This document shows, piece after piece, positions 61,447 through 64,000 of a stretch of DNA of 64,000 nt. Positions within the stretch are counted from its first letter, which is position 1, and the number at the start of each line of letters is the position of its first letter. The stretch spans positions 1 through 64,000 of the forward strand of contig JBLMYQ010000029.1 of the NCBI GenBank assembly GCA_050258375.1, read 5' to 3'. Made by a program: the position numbers and the translations under genes. The notes under the pieces are model-generated. The model did not search any database. It saw nothing but the letters and a program-made list of their open reading frames with translations, and was not told where the DNA came from. This DNA comes from JBLMYQ01 sp050258375. GTDB lineage: Bacteria > Bacillota > Clostridia > Acetivibrionales > UBA4821.

Positions 61447-62466
61447 TTAAACGATTTTTGACTTAATCTTTTCACCAAATTCTGCAAGGGTTTCAGCTTT
61501 AATCTCACCTCTTACCCCTTTAACACCACAAAGCTTATAGCCCTCTGCTTTTAGCCCTGCTATTATCCTTTTCTGCTTTTCTAATAATATAGCTTTGTCT
61601 TTAGTACCCTCCCCTGCCAGCCTATACCCTAAAGCCTCACAAAAAGCAGGCTTCTCCATCCATGAATACTTTTCACTATCTTTCCTATTAGACTTTATTA
61701 TTATATCTGTGACTAATATTCCATTATGATTATTATTATAAATTTCAGCACCAAGATTAAGCACTATATAATTTCTTGAAAACCTGTTAGAATTTATAAA
61801 TTCTTTATCCTTACTAAAATTTATTAATATGCCGTAATCCCCTTTTTTGGTTTTTATACTTTTCTCAAGTCTTACAACCAACCCTATTTCACTGTATATC
61901 TCGTTTGCCACTGGTATAAACTTCTCAGAATCAAGTGAAATTATACTTAAAAAGCGAACTTTTGTACACAAATCCTTTAAAATGTTTTTAAAGAAATCAT
62001 CCATTTCATCCAACATCACTGTAACAGAAAGCTTTTGCAAGCTTACCCCTACTTTTTTACATATATACTTAAGTATTTCTATAATATACATACTGCAAAA
62101 ATCTGTTCCATAAAATATTTTAAATGAATCTTCTATTCCCAAAAAGCCTTCTTCTAAAATCATTTTATGTACTTCTTCATCAAATATTATTTCTGCAATA
62201 CCTTTTTTGTTTAAAACCTTCTTTACTCTATTAAGCGCTCTCTGAAATCTGATTCCGGCTATTTCATCCTTGTTTGCAATCATAAAAGGAAGTTGAATTT
62301 CCTCAACTTTCAGCCCCATTTTTTCAAGCGTCACAGTTTTGTGCAATACAGGAGTTATCTCCAAAGCATATTTTCTTAAGCTGTTAGGAAGTACCTTTTC
62401 AATCCCTCCTGCAAGCTTAATATTTTTATTATTATGAGGGCTGCATATTACTCCAAGTGAATTCAT
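61447..62466 (-). CDS. Conserved-looking protein of unknown function
   Basis: This 339-residue protein has no signal peptide or membrane span and no motif I recognise. Alternating hydrophobic strands and helices (LSVTVMLDEMDDFFKNILKD, YGILINFSKDKEF, YIVLNLGAEIY) suggest an alpha/beta fold, and two Cys lie in the N-terminal third. It stands between greA and the divergent bactofilin gene in a neighbourhood with spore genes. Its weak ribosome site is AGAAAGG. Confidence 0.7.
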   Translation of the reverse strand: MNSLGVICSPHNNKNIKLAGGIEKVLPNSLRKYALEITPVLHKTVTLEKMGLKVEEIQLPFMIANKDEIAGIRFQRALNRVKKVLNKKGIAEIIFDEEVHKMILEEGFLGIEDSFKIFYGTDFCSMYIIEILKYICKKVGVSLQKLSVTVMLDEMDDFFKNILKDLCTKVRFLSIISLDSEKFIPVANEIYSEIGLVVRLEKSIKTKKGDYGILINFSKDKEFINSNRFSRNYIVLNLGAEIYNNNHNGILVTDIIIKSNRKDSEKYSWMEKPAFCEALGYRLAGEGTKDKAILLEKQKRIIAGLKAEGYKLCGVKGVRGEIKAETLAEFGEKIKSKIV

Positions 62467-62547
62467 TAAAAAACCTTTCTCTTGTCTATTGTTATATGTA
62501 TATATATTAGTATTTTTTAATTTTATTCTTTGGATTTAATTCCGGTA

Positions 62548-62576
62548 TGGACAAAATGTTTTTTACTTGATATTAT
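62548..62576 (+). promoter_or_regulatory. Promoter of the bactofilin gene
   Basis: TGGACA and TATTAT are 17 bases apart, about 37 bases before the start codon. Confidence 0.55.
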
Positions 62577-62612
62577 TATAGCTAATTAGTTTTATGTATT
62601 AGGGAGGTAACT

Positions 62613-63065
62613 ATGTTCACCAAAAGCAGTAACTTGGTTTCAGAAGCATACGACACACTTATCGGAAGCACAGCTACTCTTGACGGAGACTTCTCCGCAG
62701 ACGGAAGAGTTAGGATTGATGGCAAAATTAACGGAAATGTCAGAATAAACGGTGATCTAACTATGGGAGAAACAGCCTTCATACTTGGCAATGTCTCAGC
62801 AAATAATATTGATACAGCAGGCAATATTGAAGGAAATGTGTATAGTAAGAAACAATTGAGACTTGCTTCTACCGCGAAAATCATTGGAGATGTTCAGGTT
62901 GAAGGCCTTTCAATAGAAGAAGGCGGTCAGTTTCATGGTATTTGCAGTATGTCCAAATTTGAAAAGGTTGAAAATTTTGGAGAACCCACTACAATCGACA
63001 TTGGAGAATCCAATATCTTAAAAAAGAAACCAATTATTAACAGCCCTCAGATAAATAACAACTGA
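62613..63065 (+). CDS. Bactofilin (polymer-forming cytoskeletal protein)
   Basis: This 150-residue protein has the bactofilin beta-helix core (about 15-110, repeats such as GDFSADGRVRIDGKINGNVR and GNIEGNVYSKKQLRL) and a flexible C-terminal tail. Bactofilins self-assemble without nucleotide and place wall or morphogenesis proteins. A clear terminator follows. Confidence 0.92.
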   Translation: MFTKSSNLVSEAYDTLIGSTATLDGDFSADGRVRIDGKINGNVRINGDLTMGETAFILGNVSANNIDTAGNIEGNVYSKKQLRLASTAKIIGDVQVEGLSIEEGGQFHGICSMSKFEKVENFGEPTTIDIGESNILKKKPIINSPQINNN

Positions 63066-63066
63066 G

Positions 63067-63104
63067 AAACAAAAACGTGACCAATAGTCACGTTTTTGTT
63101 TTAA
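63067..63104. terminator. Bidirectional terminator between bactofilin gene and gpr
   Basis: AACAAAAACGTGAC pairs perfectly with GTCACGTTTTTGTT around CAATA, with runs of T on plus and of A/T on minus. Confidence 0.88.
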
Positions 63105-63113
63105 AAATAAGCT

Positions 63114-64000
63114 TCAGCTCAAATATTTTTCAGCGTTTTCCAAAGAGCCATGAAGCGCAGCATTTATGCCTCCTGCAACCACCTCTGAAATATTTGAAAC
63201 TATAGAGTCTATTTCCTTTGGGGTTACAACCAGCTCCCCAACATATGGAGCCAACACCTCTTTTATTAACTGCATCTTATCTCCATTTTCCGCTTTGCCA
63301 AAAATCCTATTAAAATCCTCCTGCTTTCCATACTGCTCCATCATCCTTTGCATCATTAAATCCAATGTATCATTTGCCAAAGTAACCGCATCAACCACTG
63401 TAGGTATACCAATAGCAATAACCGGAATTCCAAGTGTTTCTTTGTTTAATTCCATTCTTTTGTTTCCGACCCCAGAGCCCGGACTTATTCCTGTATCAGC
63501 AATCTGTATTGTAGTACTTATTCGCTCCATTTTTCTTGAAGCTAATGCATCTATCGCTATTACAACGTCAGGTTTAATCTTTTCAATTACTCCTTTTATT
63601 ATTTCGCCCGTTTCTATTCCCGTTATGCCCAGAACACCAGGCGCAATAACACTTACCGATCGGGTTCCTTTTTCAATATACTCACTCGCATATTCAATAA
63701 GGTGTCTGGTAACAGCAATCTTCGAAATAACCTTCGGACCAAGAGCATCAGGTGTTACATTCCAATTGCCCAAACCGACAATTAATACAGAAGCCTCATT
63801 ACCCGTATTCATAATTCTTGTAATTTCTTTCGCCAGTGCATCTACAACCTTATCGTTAATCTCCTTTATTCCTTGATTAAGCTCTGGTACCTCAAGGGTA
63901 ATATAGTTACCAATAGGTTTACCCATTGCCTCTACTCCCTCAGAAGTCTTTATTTTTACCCTTGTTATACTAAGCTCATTCTGATTATCTGTTTCAACCT
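63114..64000 (-). CDS. gpr: Spore germination protease GPR, partial (start beyond the window)
   Basis: This protease degrades small acid-soluble spore proteins during germination. Conserved features include VGLGNWNVTPDALGPKV, APGVLGITGIETGEII and the IAIDALASRK segment. The longest frame with a start begins at 63926, but the sequence upstream stays open to the window edge. It encodes ELSITRVKIKTSEGVEAMGK, which aligns with the N-terminal part of GPR, so the true start lies outside. Confidence 0.93.
   Translation of the reverse strand, partial: VETDNQNELSITRVKIKTSEGVEAMGKPIGNYITLEVPELNQGIKEINDKVVDALAKEITRIMNTGNEASVLIVGLGNWNVTPDALGPKVISKIAVTRHLIEYASEYIEKGTRSVSVIAPGVLGITGIETGEIIKGVIEKIKPDVVIAIDALASRKMERISTTIQIADTGISPGSGVGNKRMELNKETLGIPVIAIGIPTVVDAVTLANDTLDLMMQRMMEQYGKQEDFNRIFGKAENGDKMQLIKEVLAPYVGELVVTPKEIDSIVSNISEVVAGGINAALHGSLENAEKYLS

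Overview
The window is an AT-rich chromosomal segment of an anaerobic, spore-forming, flagellated low-GC Firmicute (class Clostridia). Evidence for this is the spoVA genes, the gpr germination protease, MotA/MotB, S-layer-homology (SLH) surface proteins, a bactofilin and the clostridial order of the S10-spc-alpha ribosomal cluster. The large fibronectin-type-III/SLH surface proteins resemble those of the Ruminiclostridium/Acetivibrio type of cellulolytic clostridia, but the species cannot be fixed from this sequence. No insertion sequence, prophage or CRISPR array was seen.

Layout. 1-9.2 kb: the end of an EF-G-like factor, tRNA-Val(GAC), and small transcription units (polysaccharide deacetylase, XRE-cupin regulator with acyl-CoA ligase, acyl-ACP thioesterase, DUF421/DUF4363 membrane pair, holin-like protein, zinc-ribbon protein, lipoprotein, truA). 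9.3-26.3 kb, all minus strand: one ribosomal super-operon from rpsJ to rplQ, including secY, adk, map, a KOW protein, infA and rpoA, with a plausible promoter and a structured 5' leader in front of rpsJ. 26.4-40.4 kb: surface and cell-wall genes (a lipoprotein with copper-amine-oxidase-like repeats, a secreted zinc protease behind two tandem c-di-GMP-I riboswitches, a coiled-coil protein, murA, a three-SLH protein and two giant FnIII proteins). 41-48.3 kb: the complete F1Fo ATP synthase operon with an atpI-like gene. 48.6-52 kb: motAB, a P-loop/Asp23 fusion and a PilZ protein. 52-54.7 kb: a dodecin gene leading into spoVAC-spoVAD-spoVAE-spoVAEa. 54.7-64 kb: a class A PBP, tsaD, a site-2-type protease, lysS, greA, an unknown protein, a bactofilin and gpr, which is cut by the window end.

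Two observations stand out. First, a family of about a dozen intergenic arrays built of tandem 7-bp units sits inside the ribosomal, ATP synthase and FnIII operons. In most of them a GTT-type array is followed by its complementary AAC-type array, so each would fold into a long imperfect hairpin. The units differ between loci, but the two arms match each other. Second, a c-di-GMP circuit is suggested. Two complete tandem c-di-GMP-I riboswitches, each with its own terminator, precede a secreted zincin whose spacing of HExxH, Tyr and Glu resembles Pro-Pro endopeptidases. The nearby FnIII/SLH surface proteins carry PPVP and PPIP sequences in their linkers, the kind of site such enzymes cut. A PilZ protein and motAB lie in the same window.

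Start codons were chosen from ribosome-binding sites and family alignments recalled from memory. No database search was run.
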